The position numbers and the translations under genes were made by a program. Shown one piece after another: positions 30,608 to 42,551 of a stretch of DNA of 64,000 nt. The DNA lies in assembly GCF_000149955.1 (NCBI RefSeq), contig NC_030995.1:1-64000 (forward strand), given 5' to 3'. Under the pieces are notes generated by a model. The model had not been told where the DNA came from and ran no database searches. It worked only from the letters and a program-made list of their open reading frames with translations. Numbering within the stretch: the first letter of the stretch is position 1; every line of letters begins with the position of its first letter. The stretch is from Fusarium oxysporum f. sp. lycopersici 4287 (Eukaryota > Ascomycota > Sordariomycetes > Hypocreales > Nectriaceae).

Positions 30608-32023
30608 ATGAACCCATCTTGGGAGAAATGCGCGACTGAATATGATCCTGATCCAGACATTGCGGGGATTGGTGTAAGTGCCGATGACGCTGGAATCTAA
30701 CCAAGACTGACGACACTAGGTCGTCACCGCTTTTATTACTGCCTCATGCTTGGCTATTCTCAGTATAAGCTTGTATCTTGCCATTGCCAGATCTGGGTTG
30801 AATATCATTGAGGCTGGAAATGTGAGACCACCACCTCGACCTGGCTTCGTAGAATCCGTCAATCCAATTGATGATTGGGTGCGAAGAAATGTCTCTGATC
30901 CCTTTGTTAAGCTTCTTGTCACATCAAGGTGGATCAGAGCGCATATTAACCAGCTGAAACGCGGTCTCTACTCGTTTGTGATAACCCTCGCTGATACACA
31001 ACTCGTAACTGGCATGGCGATATTGTGCACTGCCATCATCCAGTTACACAGAGAAGAGATATCAGTCTATCATTTTATGACGGCGACTGACCTTGCATGG
31101 CTCACAAGTGGTGTACATATACTGACGCTTTACGCCATACGCATTGAAACAAATGGAGGATTGAGCAACAAGCCTGTTCACCAAACAGACGACAGGTCTT
31201 TTCTTAAAAAGGCTCCGTTACATTCTCGCTTGGGGACAGACATGCTATGTCGAGTTTTCGCTATGCTTATTCTAGCGGCGTTGTTATTATACTGCACCTT
31301 CATCACCGGTGCTGGAGGATGGGATAATTACGACGAACGGAAAGCGAGTTGTGCGATCGGCCTAAAAAAGTCAGGAAGTCCTCTCTCTTGGATGATCGCG
31401 AGCTATGTCCTGCTCATCCAAGGGTATACCATCCAGTGTTTGTCGCTGTGGCCCGCAGTCTCGTTATGGTGGATGAACAGAGTGAAGAATTTGTGTTCCG
31501 ATGACGGAGTCTTGGGAGCACCAAACAATGAACAGAAACGACGCTGGTGGCGGTTGATATTTATGCCCTTGTATTATGTATTTAACTCGGAAGCCTTGGG
31601 CGTTCTCGTCTTTGATGGAGTATTGTGGTTTGGTCTCGGGGTTTGGTGGATTCAAGCGGAGAGAATTTATGTACTTGGTGCGTGGGAGGGGATGGAATCA
31701 GAGAGCGACATTGAGGGAGTTAGTCAGCTGCTGTGCCTCCTTATACTGGTGGTTCCATTTCTCCAGGCATTGCGCACGTATCACGGTGAGTCGCCGCTAA
31801 GCCTATAAGGGGATCGTCTAGGAACATTGGCTGACACATGTGTTGTTCTTTAGAGTATTCGAGAACATCTCCTCAAGAGCTTGACTTGTTCCGAGGTCAA
31901 GGTGGTTATGATAGTGGACAAACGTCGCAGGAAGTGTTGGGTCGAGGACATGACATGGACAGTGACGACACAGAAGCTCCGATTCGCTTGGGATCCGTCA
32001 CTCGTACAGCTTATCCAGTATAG
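30608..32023 (+). CDS. Polytopic membrane protein of unknown function
   Basis: Three exons (30608-30673, 30720-31785, 31854-32023) give 433 residues. Several long hydrophobic segments are visible, among them TAFITASCLAILSISLYLAI, an AMLILAALLLYCTFITG run, a segment around WMIASYVLLIQGY, VLVFDGVLWFGLGVWWI and LLCLLILVVPFL, i.e. about seven to eight membrane spans. The C-terminal 55 residues are hydrophilic and acidic, presumably cytoplasmic. There are no transporter or receptor signature motifs. This build is common among uncharacterised Hypocreales proteins often found near secreted genes. Subcellular membrane and role are unknown. Confidence 0.75.
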
Positions 32024-32404
32024 GCTGAGACTCGCTGGGACACTATCCAACGGCTCAGCTTAAGTACGAGACAGGGGTATGATGGCTAGTGTAACAGCGT
32101 AGGAGCTGGCTGTGGGGGGATTCTAAAGTACCTGGTCGAGTTACGCCGACTCCATTTTGGTTGGTTAAGCCCGAGCTAAGCTCGTAAACAATACGGCAGC
32201 GACCATACATACTCATTCTCTCCATCAGTCAAGCCTCAACTTCACGACCTTCTTATTGCGTCAGGTAATGACTCTGCCTTGCGCTCATCAAACTCCCAGA
32301 TCACAATGCAGTATGTGACGCGTGTACACCGAATCGGGCCCGCGGAGAAGGGAGCCTAGAAGGCAAAGCCTTCAAGGCCGGGTGGAAAGTATCACGACAC
32401 ATTT

Positions 32405-32624
32405 CATGGCATACGTAAGCTCTCGAAGACCTTTTGTCATGGCACTGAATCCACGACAAGATTTCCAACTTCAGGATACGCTTGCTGCGTTTAGAAAGAG
32501 GCAGGATACCGAAAGACGTCGCGTCTTCGCTGATTTTTCTCCGGCGAAGCCTGAGAGTCTGGGTATAAGCCCTCGGCAGGTCTTTGACGGACATTCATAT
32601 CCAAAACGGAGCTTCGTTGACTAA
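32405..32624 (+). CDS. Possible small basic protein
   Basis: A short two-exon model: ATGGCATAC (32405-32413), a 61 nt intron with GTAAGC...CTTCAG, then 32475-32624, totalling 52 residues. The exon 2 product (DTLAAFRKRQDTERRRVFAD, then FSPAKPESLGISPRQVFDG) is basic and protein-like. An unspliced reading from 32322 (100 codons) is the alternative. No domain is recognised. Support is limited to frame, splice signals and residue composition. Confidence 0.3.
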
Positions 32625-33611
32625 TCTGCATTTTGCTTTTCAACGGTTCCGACTTTAGCATTAAGCATAGATCCCATGGTCTCGGAATATTGTTTTAAGT
32701 AGATGATTGTGCCTCGCATACCCGTTGGTTCACAATAAGCTTGAATATTGAGTATCCGTACAGATCTAATCATGAAGCAGTATCTCGAACCTTTTACTCG
32801 TGGCCCATGGAGCTTACTACCCTGAAGCTATCCAACTCTCCTCTTAGCACACTGCTGTGACATCATGTTCCTGCATGTCACCAGGGATGGACTAAATTAG
32901 TAGATCAGACGTTTTCCGGGGCAATGCCAAAGCAACCCAATCAAGCAAGCCACGTCGTTCATAGGGGCGATCACTCGGTATCAAATTGCCGAAACATCCA
33001 AACGTCAGCACCAATAAGTCGTTGCACACGATCAAACAATTGGATCTGAGCAATCGTTAGTGTGTTCTAGACCTCGGCAATTTCCCTGAACTGATTCAAC
33101 TCTAAACTTGCCTGGATAATACGGCATCACCAACGAACCAACGGTGATCCGCGGATGACGGGGGGGGCGGAGTCAGCCCTTCTCTCCAGACTCCGTCGCT
33201 GTACGCCGCGTCATCCTCTAATATTATGGCATGACTGACGCTTAACGCAACGGTTGGAGGTCTCGTATTTTTTTTTCCTACGCCAGAAAAGACTGTTGCC
33301 TTTTACGCGCCACAGCTATTGGATCCTCCCCCCTTCGGCCCGTGTTGAGGCTTGTAAACGAGCTAATTAGTACTAGCCTGGCTGACTGCGGCACTGAAAT
33401 GCCGGTTTACGCATTAGCCAATAATGAACATTGTATAACTCAATTACAAGCCAGCAACAGTAAACACCATGGACACTTCGAGTACAAAAGGTCTGAGATG
33501 GCAGCCTCATTCTGAAAGCTTAAACTGCATCAACCATCACATCTCATTCACTCTTTACTCACTATAATCTTTCAAACTTACAACTTTGAGTTAATACCTT
33601 AATCCTTCAAC
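32625..33611. other. Spacer
   Basis: Nearly 1 kb without a gene. A GC-rich segment around 33150-33350 includes a G7 run at 33162; the last 80 bp form a C/T-rich leader for the wall-protein gene. Confidence 0.4.
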
Positions 33612-33901
33612 ATGAAGCTGAACTTCCTCCTCGCTGCTGCTCTGGCCACCTGCGCCATGGCTGCTTCCAGCACCACTGAGACCAGCACCAAGTATGAACC
33701 CCTCATCTCACTAGTGTGAATCTCACTAACAAGAACAGGACTGAGCATCACTCTACCACCACCAAGACCGACACCGCCAAGGCCAGCGCCACCTCTTCTC
33801 ACTCCACCTCCAAGTCCAAGGGCGCTGCTGCTCCTACCATGGGTGCTGATATCCTTGGAATGGCTGGCATTGCCGGTATTGCCGTTGCCATGGCTATCTA
33901 A
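33612..33901 (+). CDS. Small GPI-type cell-wall protein
   Basis: Two exons (33612-33691, 33739-33901) encode 80 residues. A signal peptide (MKLNFLLAAALATCAMAASS) is followed by a Ser/Thr/Lys-rich middle (TTETSTK, HSTTTKTDTAKASAT, SHSTSKSKG) and a C-terminal hydrophobic stretch (ILGMAGIAGIAVAMAI) after GAAAP, a good GPI omega-site context. The mature chain would be only about 35-40 residues, O-glycosylated, bound to membrane or wall. Codon choice is extremely biased (AAG, GCC, ACC), and a long C/T leader is present, both pointing to high expression. No cysteine-based effector fold. Similar tiny Ser/Thr-rich GPI proteins are common in fungi, with structural roles presumed. Confidence 0.75.
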
Positions 33902-36900
33902 ACGCACATTCCCTATTGTACACTTCGACTGTTCATAGTCTCTTGTGGGGTTTGGATCACTGTATTTGCATTCCTAGATTAGCATCGATTGAAGCGAGCC
34001 TTACCTTCTCATCTCTATGAGTTGAGCTTGGTACTTAATTGACCTATATCACCCTTGTATCTTGTCAATCGTCCGTGAAGAACTATGTCTGCTGTTGTGA
34101 GCTTGGTTCGACAAAGCGATCGAAGCTCGCCATCGTAGCATGAGTCTGTCTACTGGGCCAACTTAGACCTTACATACTGGGAGATTCAATGTTGTATCCA
34201 GAAGTTTCCTTCTGCATACGGTGCATCATTGACTTGATGCGAAAGTCTAACAAAATATGTTCAAATACTACATTTGGTATTCTTGGTGCAAAGCGGCTCT
34301 TGTGCCGTTAAGATCTTGTCTCAGGACATTCAGCAACTGTTCGCATTCCACAAGGCCAGTAGTCATCCGTCATTGTTCGGGTTTTACACTTCAATAACAG
34401 CACATGTGCCTAACCAACCCCTGAAGGTGTACTAAAAATAGCCACTTGACGGATGCACCGGCCCCATCCAGCCATCAAGCGCAATTTCACATTCCAGGCG
34501 AGGACTTCACTCCGGGATATGTTGATAGTGCACCAGAACTTGGAGTTAACCGGCGTATAAAGTAACTAATCATTGAGTGTTATCGCGCCTCTGTCTCGTC
34601 AGGTATGAGGCACTTCATAACTTAGCCTTCCATGCCCTTGCGTGTGACGGAAGTAGGATTTATACTAACCAATATAACTAAGCAACCCTTTTTCTCAATC
34701 TTCTGACCTCGACCACGAGTTCAAGATGATTATGTTCTTAATGACGGTTCTTACCGAAAATGACCATAGGTAGGTCAAAGCAAGGACTAATGGGAGATTT
34801 CTCAGAACCTCCAGCTTCTCCCAATCTCCTGTCATCCCTCCCGAATCTCATTCGGCACGTTCGATCCGAACCCACTCTAAATTCCATCTCCAAACAGACG
34901 GCCCTTGCTTGCAAACGATGACTTAGTTGATACGTTCTTCCTTGACGGAAAAATGGGGTTTTATAACGTCTGAAGTGCTCCGCATATTATCGGAATCTCA
35001 CTATCTATCGATCTTTCTTGCAAAGGGCCAATTATTTTGCTAAGAAAGGTACTATCTATACCCTCAAGCTCGTAAGCTCAAGTCGCAATAAGACCAATGG
35101 ATGTACAGGAAAATCTCTTTATAATTAATATTCTATCAACTAAATCTATGTTTATGTTATCAGCTTCGTGGTTGCTTGGTGTCGCTGTAAGGTTCCGTTG
35201 TGCATCTTTACCTCGTACTCGTGCATTTTCCAGACCTCGAGGTAATACAGGGGTATACTCCTGTCTTCTGAAATCGATGAAGATGGCCTTCAGAAAGGTT
35301 ATGCTGGAAGACTGGTTTACCTTCACGAGTTCATTGCCCCGCGGATAGAGCTATAACTGCCCTAGCTTTATCTCACTCTTGGTCACAGCAATTGTCGCGC
35401 ACTCCAGTATTTTAGTTTAGTGCCACAATGTCAAAAGAGACACTCTATCTGCCTCCTACCGCATCCCACTTCTCAATATGATCTGAGAGGTTCAATCCAC
35501 TTTGAGTCAGGTTCTCAGCTTCGGCGACATGGTTTTCCATCACACTATGCTTTCAGGCAGATGGCTACTTCAAATGTCAACAGTTCGCAAATATTGGCCG
35601 CTTACCGAGAAGTTACGAGGCTGTAAATTTGAGCCTAATATGCTTTTTACTCTGCACTTCTTGTAATTCCCCCCCAGCTTTTCATAGCATGGCCAGAATA
35701 CATAGATAGAATGGGGCTGACATAACAGTTACTTGGCCTGCTTCCAGCGAACAAGTCGGCCTGAGCTGAGACACGTTGTGCTTAAGTCTGCAGCGCCCCC
35801 GATTTCTCATTGAAGTTTTAAAGGTTTGTGGTAGACTTGTGAACGACCGAACAAGACTTAGAACTAATGCATTCTTCAGGTGGGTGTTCCAAGCAACATC
35901 AGATAACAGACTCGTTACTATATGTTTTGATAAGCCAGTATCATCTTCCAAGCCATTAAGGTTTTCTGGAAGTATCTTTCTTGCTGATAGATGTGTTATT
36001 TGCAGTTGAGACCTGTGGCTGAGAGCTTATATCAGCACAGAGAACTTAGTCGATCTTGCTGAGATATCATAGGCTTCAACCTCTAACCAGTTAATAGTCT
36101 CGGCGTTACAACCTGTCCTGGTGTTCTTGTCAATCTCAGATACGAGGTGAACATGGGTAATAGAGTTGGTTTCAGACTGCATGTCAATAGATATAGTTCC
36201 AATTGATCGGAAGTTCAGTCACTTTTGACCCCAAACTGACTCCCATGTCAAGCTGAAAAGTGGTCAATAGCGCGACGGATATCCCGTTATCCGAGCGTCG
36301 GTCTAACTTTCTCTCTGCCGGCATAAGATAGACTTTGTCATAGTTTGATCAAGATGTACAGTGGAACCCGCAGATAACTTGGAGCGAGCCAAGACGCGAT
36401 AGATCGATCGCTGTGTCTATCATTAAGGCACCTTTCTAGCCAATTAGTGTCTGAAATGACGTGACCCAAGTTTTGTATCAATTTCCATTCATTGCAGCTG
36501 AGAGACTAGATATTATCTTCGCTGACATGTCGGCATTTACTCTTGATGTAACGTAACGCAGTGACGGTGGACCCTGTTTCACAACCATGTATATTGTTTA
36601 GCATTTGGTCATGAGGGCAAGTCAAGTAAAACTCCAGTGGTTTGGGGAATGCCGAGAAGTCTGAGAACTTGTTTTCTTTCTGTAGTATAAACTTTAATGC
36701 TCTCGCAATGTTTTCTATACATGGCTAGTCTACCTGAAGAACTGGGGTACCTGTCAAAGCCATTGACGGTGTTACACATATTATTAGTCGGAGTTAGTTT
36801 ACCCGCCTTGAGTTTATCTTGGGTAAAGGTTTAAGCTAGAGCCTTTTCTGTCTATATGGTTGACTTTATCAGATTATCTCGGAGCGACAACGTCAAGCTA

Positions 36901-37648
36901 CGAGTAACAACCCCAGCCTAGCGGTGCAGATAATGAACCGCAGGCGTTCTTGGCAACAGCAGACCCCAGCAAGTGTTCGTCAGTGACACAAAAGAGGTAA
37001 TCATCGGCGCTACAGAGACTGCTAGAATAGTAGTTTTGGTGGCGGTATAATTTAGGCCGACGGGTAAGCCATCGAACCACTCTTTATAAGCAGACTCTAG
37101 ACCTCGTGGCCAAGCCAAAAGACTATCTTATCGCTTCACTTTAGCCCATCTCCAACCTTGGCTCATCGGATCTACAGCCCTTATTGGACGTACAAGTTAC
37201 AGAATCAATAACTGCAAACTCTATTCTCAGCCCCTGAGCAGCGGAGAGTACGACGTCGGATGGCGCTATTACGATTATCAACAGGGGTTCTCGAACAGCT
37301 AAAACAAGCCACCAATCAGAACACCCCATCCCCTTGGAAGAGCTTCCTGTTTCATAATACACTTTCTGCCGATCTCTTTAGCGCAGAGTGTAAAACACGG
37401 CCAACGGCAATAATTCTGTCATGAACGTGGAAAAAGCGGAAGGTGGTACTTGTGATGCTGAGAAGATGTCACGTTTTGGCGCAGTTTCATCGATTTTGAC
37501 ATTCCAAGGTTGGTCTAGTTTTGGGCTCAGGCCCCCCCCCCCCCTTTCAGGTGTTTTATAACAATGAAAAGTCTTCAGCTGTTGAGTTGATGTCTTGCAT
37601 TGTTTGGAAAAAGCAAATGCCTCACTTTCTTCAACGACCCCAGCCATA
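33902..37648. other. 3.7 kb gene-poor spacer
   Basis: No supportable gene. Short frames (for example 35097-35348 and 37141-37362) lack motifs. 35989-36034 repeats the 46 bp word found at 17291. A run of 13 C lies at 37532-37544, about 100 bp before the GPCR start. The spacer may hold regulatory DNA or fully decayed sequence. Confidence 0.45.
35989..36034. repeat. 46 bp word repeated at 17291-17336
   Basis: AGATGTGTTATTTGCA and TGTGGCTGAGAGCTTATATCA flank a variable segment that differs from the other copy by transitions only (cagttgagacc versus caattaagact). It is a surviving piece of a dispersed repeat. Confidence 0.6.
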
Positions 37649-38922
37649 ATGGCCAATATTCCGGCCAACCTTTCGATTTCAATTCCTACATTAACCGGAT
37701 CGTTGCTATCCTGTGTTGCGAGCTTTTTCGCGCTCTGTCTTCATGTTATTGTTCCTCCGCCGCGACGACATTTTCGCCATGCGTTGATTGTGAACCTCCT
37801 CGTTGCAGGTAGGTCAGTCAATCCCATCAGACACCTGCGTCAACCTAACTCGATAACGAAGACTTCATCAACAGTCTCAACAATACAGTATCTGGTATCC
37901 TCGCCATTAAGGATGGCTACGCAGATCCGAAAGCGTCCCCGAGCACTGGTTGCGTCGCCAATGCTTGGGTTGGTCAGTTTTCGGTACAAGCGATCGACTT
38001 CAACATTCTTATTATCTCTGTATCGGTACTACTAGCGGTTCAGCGACAACAGATTCTTGACGACTCGTCGAGGCTGATGACTGCAATTGTCTGCCTTGTA
38101 CCTTGGATCCCCGGCACAATCACCAGTAGGATCATAGGAACTAAACGACTGGCCATAATACTGAATTAATTTGCAGGTTTTGTCGGGCTCGGTCTCCATG
38201 TCTACGGCCCGGTGAGCGGTAACTGGTGCTGGATCCAGACCCAACATCTGGGTCTCCGCTACGGCCTCACTCACGCTTGGCGCATCGCCATCTTCCTTGC
38301 AACAGTGGCTATTTACACTTACATATACATCAAACTCCGACGACTCTTCAGTTTCGTCAAATACGGTCTCTCTTCCTCTACTACAAAAGGATATACCACG
38401 AACGCACAGTCGAGAATCGATCGAGAAAACGCCGAGCAGTCGGATACACAACGGATATGGGTCACTACCACGGTAGAGGCTTCGTATGAACTTGAGTCAA
38501 GGGGCATAGCAAAGGGAGACCAGAGCGAAGGAGAGGATACGTCGCCTGGTGGAAAGGTCCAATGGTCAGCATCTGCCATGCCTGAACCAGAACCGCCTAC
38601 AACTGAAGACCATGGAACGAAGAACACACAAAATGTCTCCACGGGCAACGGACCAAACCACCGTGTACCGAAAACACCCAACTTGAGAAGGATGCTCCTT
38701 TTAAACGGATATCCGATCGCATACATAATCTTATGGCTGCCAGGCATGGCGAATCGCCTGGCTGAGTCAGTTGGTACATCACCAAAGTGGCTCACTGGCC
38801 TCCAAGCTTCGACACAATTCATAGGGCTCGTCAACGCCTTGACGTACGGCTTGACAGAACAGATGCAGCGTGCAGTCCAGATGTGGATGAAGAGGCGCAG
38901 CTTCAGAACGCTTGATCCGTAA
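37649..38922 (+). CDS. Git3/cAMP-receptor-like seven-helix GPCR
   Basis: Three exons (37649-37808, 37862-38125, 38177-38922) give 389 residues. Seven hydrophobic segments can be placed: TGSLLSCVASFFALCLHVIV, HALIVNLLVADF, an AWVGQFSVQAIDFNILIISV stretch, TAIVCLVPWIPGTITS, AWRIAIFLATVAIYTYIYI, LLLNGYPIAYIILWLPG and STQFIGLVNALTYGL. The C-terminal part, with a Pro-containing helix and NALTYGL, matches the Git3 C-terminal domain of fungal glucose/cAMP-type receptors. A third cytoplasmic loop of about 130 polar residues separates helices 5 and 6. Such receptors act at the plasma membrane through heterotrimeric G proteins. The ligand is unknown. A poly-C run sits in the presumed leader. Confidence 0.82.
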
Positions 38923-39281
38923 GCTATCGGACTTTCAGTTCATAGACCTAACACTTGACCATAGGCTAATGTGGACGCAAGTTGAAATTAATGAGATTTT
39001 GTATGGCTTCTCTAAACGTCGTTTCTAATATTTCATAGATAAAGGGCTTCTAGATTCCAATGCATAGCAAAATATGTGATGGCCTCCCACAAGCTCCTTG
39101 AAAGGCTTGGGTCTTTTTCTTGTTCTACCTGAAATGAGTGACTAATACTGTTTACAGCAAGAGAAGTAATGCTATCTTTTGAAACGAGTGAAATAGAAAT
39201 AGAATCCTCCAACTCGGCCCTCCTTCCTCCTACTCTCCACTTCTTCCCGTTTGGGGTCCTAAACATAAATGCCCTCAACAT
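38923..39281. other. Convergent spacer
   Basis: About 360 bp between the GPCR stop and the 3' end of the small secreted gene; no gene or notable structure. Confidence 0.4.
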
Positions 39282-39711
39282 TTAACAGTTACCGGGATCA
39301 GCACTGTCAGGAATGTTAGCATCTAATCTTAACAGGCCTCTACGCTTATGCAAACTCACCGGAAACGCCACTTAGAAACAGTTGACTCTCCGCCGCGGTC
39401 ACATCCGTAGATCTCGTTCTTGAGGCGCGTGTAGCAGTCGTCGTTATTAAGGTCAAGCGTCTGGCCCCACTGGTTTTCAATTCAAAGACAAGACCAAGCT
39501 GGCCGCTTCGGGGACACATGGACTTGGTTTGCTTGGGTCTGAATTGTCCAGAGAACATGCCCTGAGAACCGTAGCAGGCGTCCCAGACGAATTGGGCTGC
39601 TTGATCTTTGTTTGGCCAAGGGTCGCCGGTGGTGTAGCATCCCGCATTGACGACTTGGGCGTTGAAGGCGAGCATGCCACCGAGAGCAGTAAGGATGGTA
39701 GATGTCTTCAT
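39282..39711 (-). pseudogene. Small secreted protein gene with a one-base frameshift
   Basis: Exon 1 is 39711-39360 and exon 2 is 39303-39282, with a typical 56 nt intron (GTGAGT...CTGACAG). The first part reads MKTSTILTALGGMLAFNAQV (signal peptide), then CYTTGDPWPN and SGQLGLVFE. The last part, in another frame, reads DLNNDDCYTRLKNEIYGCDR, GGESTVSKW and, over the intron, RADPGNC and stop. This is the familiar order of a family of six-cysteine fungal secreted proteins. The two frames meet at about 39471-39481 and the summed exons are one base short of a multiple of three, so one base seems lost after GAATT. Either the gene is inactive or the base is a sequencing error. Unspliced, the first frame ends 157 codons downstream of an upstream ATG. 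Confidence 0.65.
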
Positions 39712-41312
39712 TTTGAGGGAGGAGGGGGGCTGTGATATTGAGATTGTTGTTGATCTGGTAGAGGTGAGATGGTGATGAAGTACTTTTCGGGGAGGGCAAC
39801 ATGACCTTTTTATCTTCACTCAACTCCCTTCTCTACTCGTTTTGAGCGCCGTGCTCTCGGCAATTACTACATAGGGCTCCCATCTCGTCCCCAGTACAAA
39901 GTTCATTCCTTCGCATGGGGCCTTGTGGATATGATCACCGGGAGAAAGACTTGCTCAATTCTCTCTACAGTTTTTGTCTATCATCATTAAGTGCCGGGGG
40001 TATATCAGTGGTCTATACCAGGGCTGAAGTTCAGCCCTGCTGCCGTTACCCATGTCTCAGTCTGTCAGAAACTGTCAGAAGATACTCATGGCGGGTCTGG
40101 AAGCTTGACACTGTCGAATCATCTGCCCCGTGATGCTGAGGTTGGAAGTCTCGAGTCCAAGCGACGAGTCCTTTTGTCAAGACCGCACAGACCCATGAAA
40201 TCACCGTGCCGTTGGGCTGACGGAGTTGTAACTGTCCAACCCAGCGATTAGTAACGTCGATACTTTCAAGAAGGATCGTTGCTACATAATCCCACAAACC
40301 TACGAGACTGGGCACTCAAATATTCGTCTCGTAAACGTTCTGACACTTAAACGTTCTTAGGTTACACAGTTCTGAAGTATCAATATGAAATGGGCTTATA
40401 TATTTGTCAAGTGTTCCAAAGCAGGTGTATTCTAAAGTGCTATTTAGTCATAGGTTGAAGCTACTGGCCGTGATCTACGGTCGGCAGTTGCGCCAGCCGA
40501 AGTAGGTGCCGAGCAAGCCGATATGTCACTGGATAATGGTTTCCGTCGAGTGCTACGCCTTGTGGTAAACCCCTGCGTCGCAGGCTACCCCGAATGTCAA
40601 CCCTTGCGACGATGCCAACATCGAACCTGAATGCAGCAAGATACTGGTCGTTTGCATCCCGCGTTCGCAACTAATTCCATTTATGGTCACTATTTTTGCC
40701 GTCTCTCAGACAGAATAGGAAGTTCTATGCAGCAGAGTGAAATAACTCTTCGCTCATACAGTCCTGCTGACATCAGATTCTGCCCTGTGCATCTAAGCTT
40801 TGTTGCGTAGAGAAGGTAGCAAAATGCCATGACACTCGGACTTTGCCAAGAAGTCCAGCAGATTATTGTGATGTACCTGGCCATGCTCCTGAAGAGTGCT
40901 TGATTGGATGGTTCGTCCAGTCCCCATATGTATGCTGGCCTGCTCCATTCTCTATATGATTGGCTGGTTCGTTTAAACCTCCATCTTATTGGCTTACTGC
41001 TTCAATGCGGCTTACATTATTGCCAACCGAGTAAGCCTAAGCCCTGTATTTACCTGAAAATACGAAAAGGAACACATTTGGATAGTAGTCAACTGAAATT
41101 AACGTGGATAGTATTTGGATCATGTCTATTGAACCGTGGTCTTGGTGTGATGTATCGCTTTCAACCACGTTTAGCAAAAACACAATTCGTGAAAGTGCAT
41201 GATCAGAAAGTACCAAGATACCGTTTTAGATCGTCGTGTAACTTTTTTGGTCTATCATACTGTTTCCAAGACCCACTAGTATGAGTCCTGGCACTCGTGC
41301 GTCTTGAAAACA
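39712..41312. other. 1.6 kb spacer
   Basis: No supportable gene; the open frame at 40904-41284 is low-complexity in character and lacks any motif. The sequence has normal composition, without RIP signs. Confidence 0.4.
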
Positions 41313-42551
41313 TTAATTCTCCTCTGTACTCCCGCCTTCACTCTCACTAACATACTCATACGCCCTCCGCCATGTGACCTTCCCCTCCTTCGGATCCATG
41401 ATGACAGCATAATGCGTCTCCTCGTTTCTAATCATATCATTTTGCAAAAACTTGATAACATCCGCCCTCGTCACGACGTCATTCCGTAGCTTGTACCTTC
41501 TTTTACAAGCTCGGACACGTTTTCTCCATAACTCATCCAAATCGTGCTTTCTTTCAAGTGAATAGGCCACCAGGTCTGCCATGCCTGTTGCATCGTCGCC
41601 TTCGGCAAGTTCTGCTGCGGCTTGTTGGAGATGCGCGGGGTTGTCTTCATCTTTGACGTCGTGGTTATAGGCCGTGAGAAATGTGTCGGATTCGCGGATT
41701 GATGCGCTGCGATGGTCTTTCTCGATGACGAAGACGCGGTCCGGTTGGCAGAGAATGAGATATGCGGCGGTTGAATTTGATGTCGAGAGTTTTGTGAGGA
41801 GGTGTTGTACATATTGGTTCTGCAAATCAGGGCCGACATTGTCCGTCTCGTGCGCTTCATCGGACTGTCTCTCCGGTATCGTAGAGTCGCCTAATAGAAT
41901 TTCTCTCAAACTGCTCGAGATGGACTGTCGGTACCCAAGAACGACCATTGCCTGGTTGTATCTGTAAGAAAGTCTTTGCCGAAGAGTCTCCGCGGCATGG
42001 TACGGTCTGAAGTTCAAACTTAAACTCATGCCCTGCCGCACTCCTGTCAAAACCCCAATGTACCCAAGATACCCAATTGTTGTTGCAATAACCGGACCTC
42101 CGGGAGTACAGACGAAGTCGAGTTCGACGATAATATTTCTTAACTGATGCATGCCCCAGTTGAGAGTCCGAAAATGAAGCATTGTCGTTGCTTTCCCACC
42201 AGAATCTGGATCAAGCGTTCTTGCCCCGCCGCTCGTGCATCCCAGCAGAAGGTCCAAGAGAACATTGAAGGCAACGAGGATGTGCATGGGAATGCCGATC
42301 GCTTTCGAGATACCCACCAATTCTGCATTTTCTTCCTTTGAATGGACACGTCGCATAATCAGCGGCGAGACAGCAGCCATTATTTTCCCGGCAAATTTCC
42401 CAACAAGCTCATCCAGTAAGGTATAGAACAGGGAAGGTAAATCGCACGAGTCCACGGCGGTCTTGAAGTGCGGAACGATATGGTCATAGCGGGCCTCGGG
42501 AGGTTGAGATAGATCGACGGTGAATTTTGGTATTTCTCGATATTCCGACAT
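41313..42551 (-). CDS. Acid ceramidase / NAAA-like N-terminal-nucleophile hydrolase
   Basis: An intron-free gene of 412 residues from MSEYREIPKF (ATG 42551); the frame is open to 42635 but the later start has the normal family N terminus. The N-terminal beta domain (IPKFTVDLSQPPEARYDHIV) precedes LLLGCTSGGAR, where Cys105 is the expected nucleophile exposed by self-cleavage. HFRTLNWGM supplies the following conserved Arg/Asn strand. Family members hydrolyse the amide bond of ceramides or N-acylethanolamines. No signal peptide is found, unlike lysosomal animal enzymes, so a cytosolic or peripheral-membrane location is likely. It sits near an N,N-dimethylformamidase-like gene, giving two amide-bond hydrolases within 8 kb. 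Substrate is not inferable. Confidence 0.82.
   Translation of the reverse strand: MSEYREIPKFTVDLSQPPEARYDHIVPHFKTAVDSCDLPSLFYTLLDELVGKFAGKIMAAVSPLIMRRVHSKEENAELVGISKAIGIPMHILVAFNVLLDLLLGCTSGGARTLDPDSGGKATTMLHFRTLNWGMHQLRNIIVELDFVCTPGGPVIATTIGYLGYIGVLTGVRQGMSLSLNFRPYHAAETLRQRLSYRYNQAMVVLGYRQSISSSLREILLGDSTIPERQSDEAHETDNVGPDLQNQYVQHLLTKLSTSNSTAAYLILCQPDRVFVIEKDHRSASIRESDTFLTAYNHDVKDEDNPAHLQQAAAELAEGDDATGMADLVAYSLERKHDLDELWRKRVRACKRRYKLRNDVVTRADVIKFLQNDMIRNEETHYAVIMDPKEGKVTWRRAYEYVSESEGGSTEEN

Noticed and set aside
40904..41284. 126-codon plus-strand frame
   Set aside because: No motif, no codon bias and no splice or promoter support.
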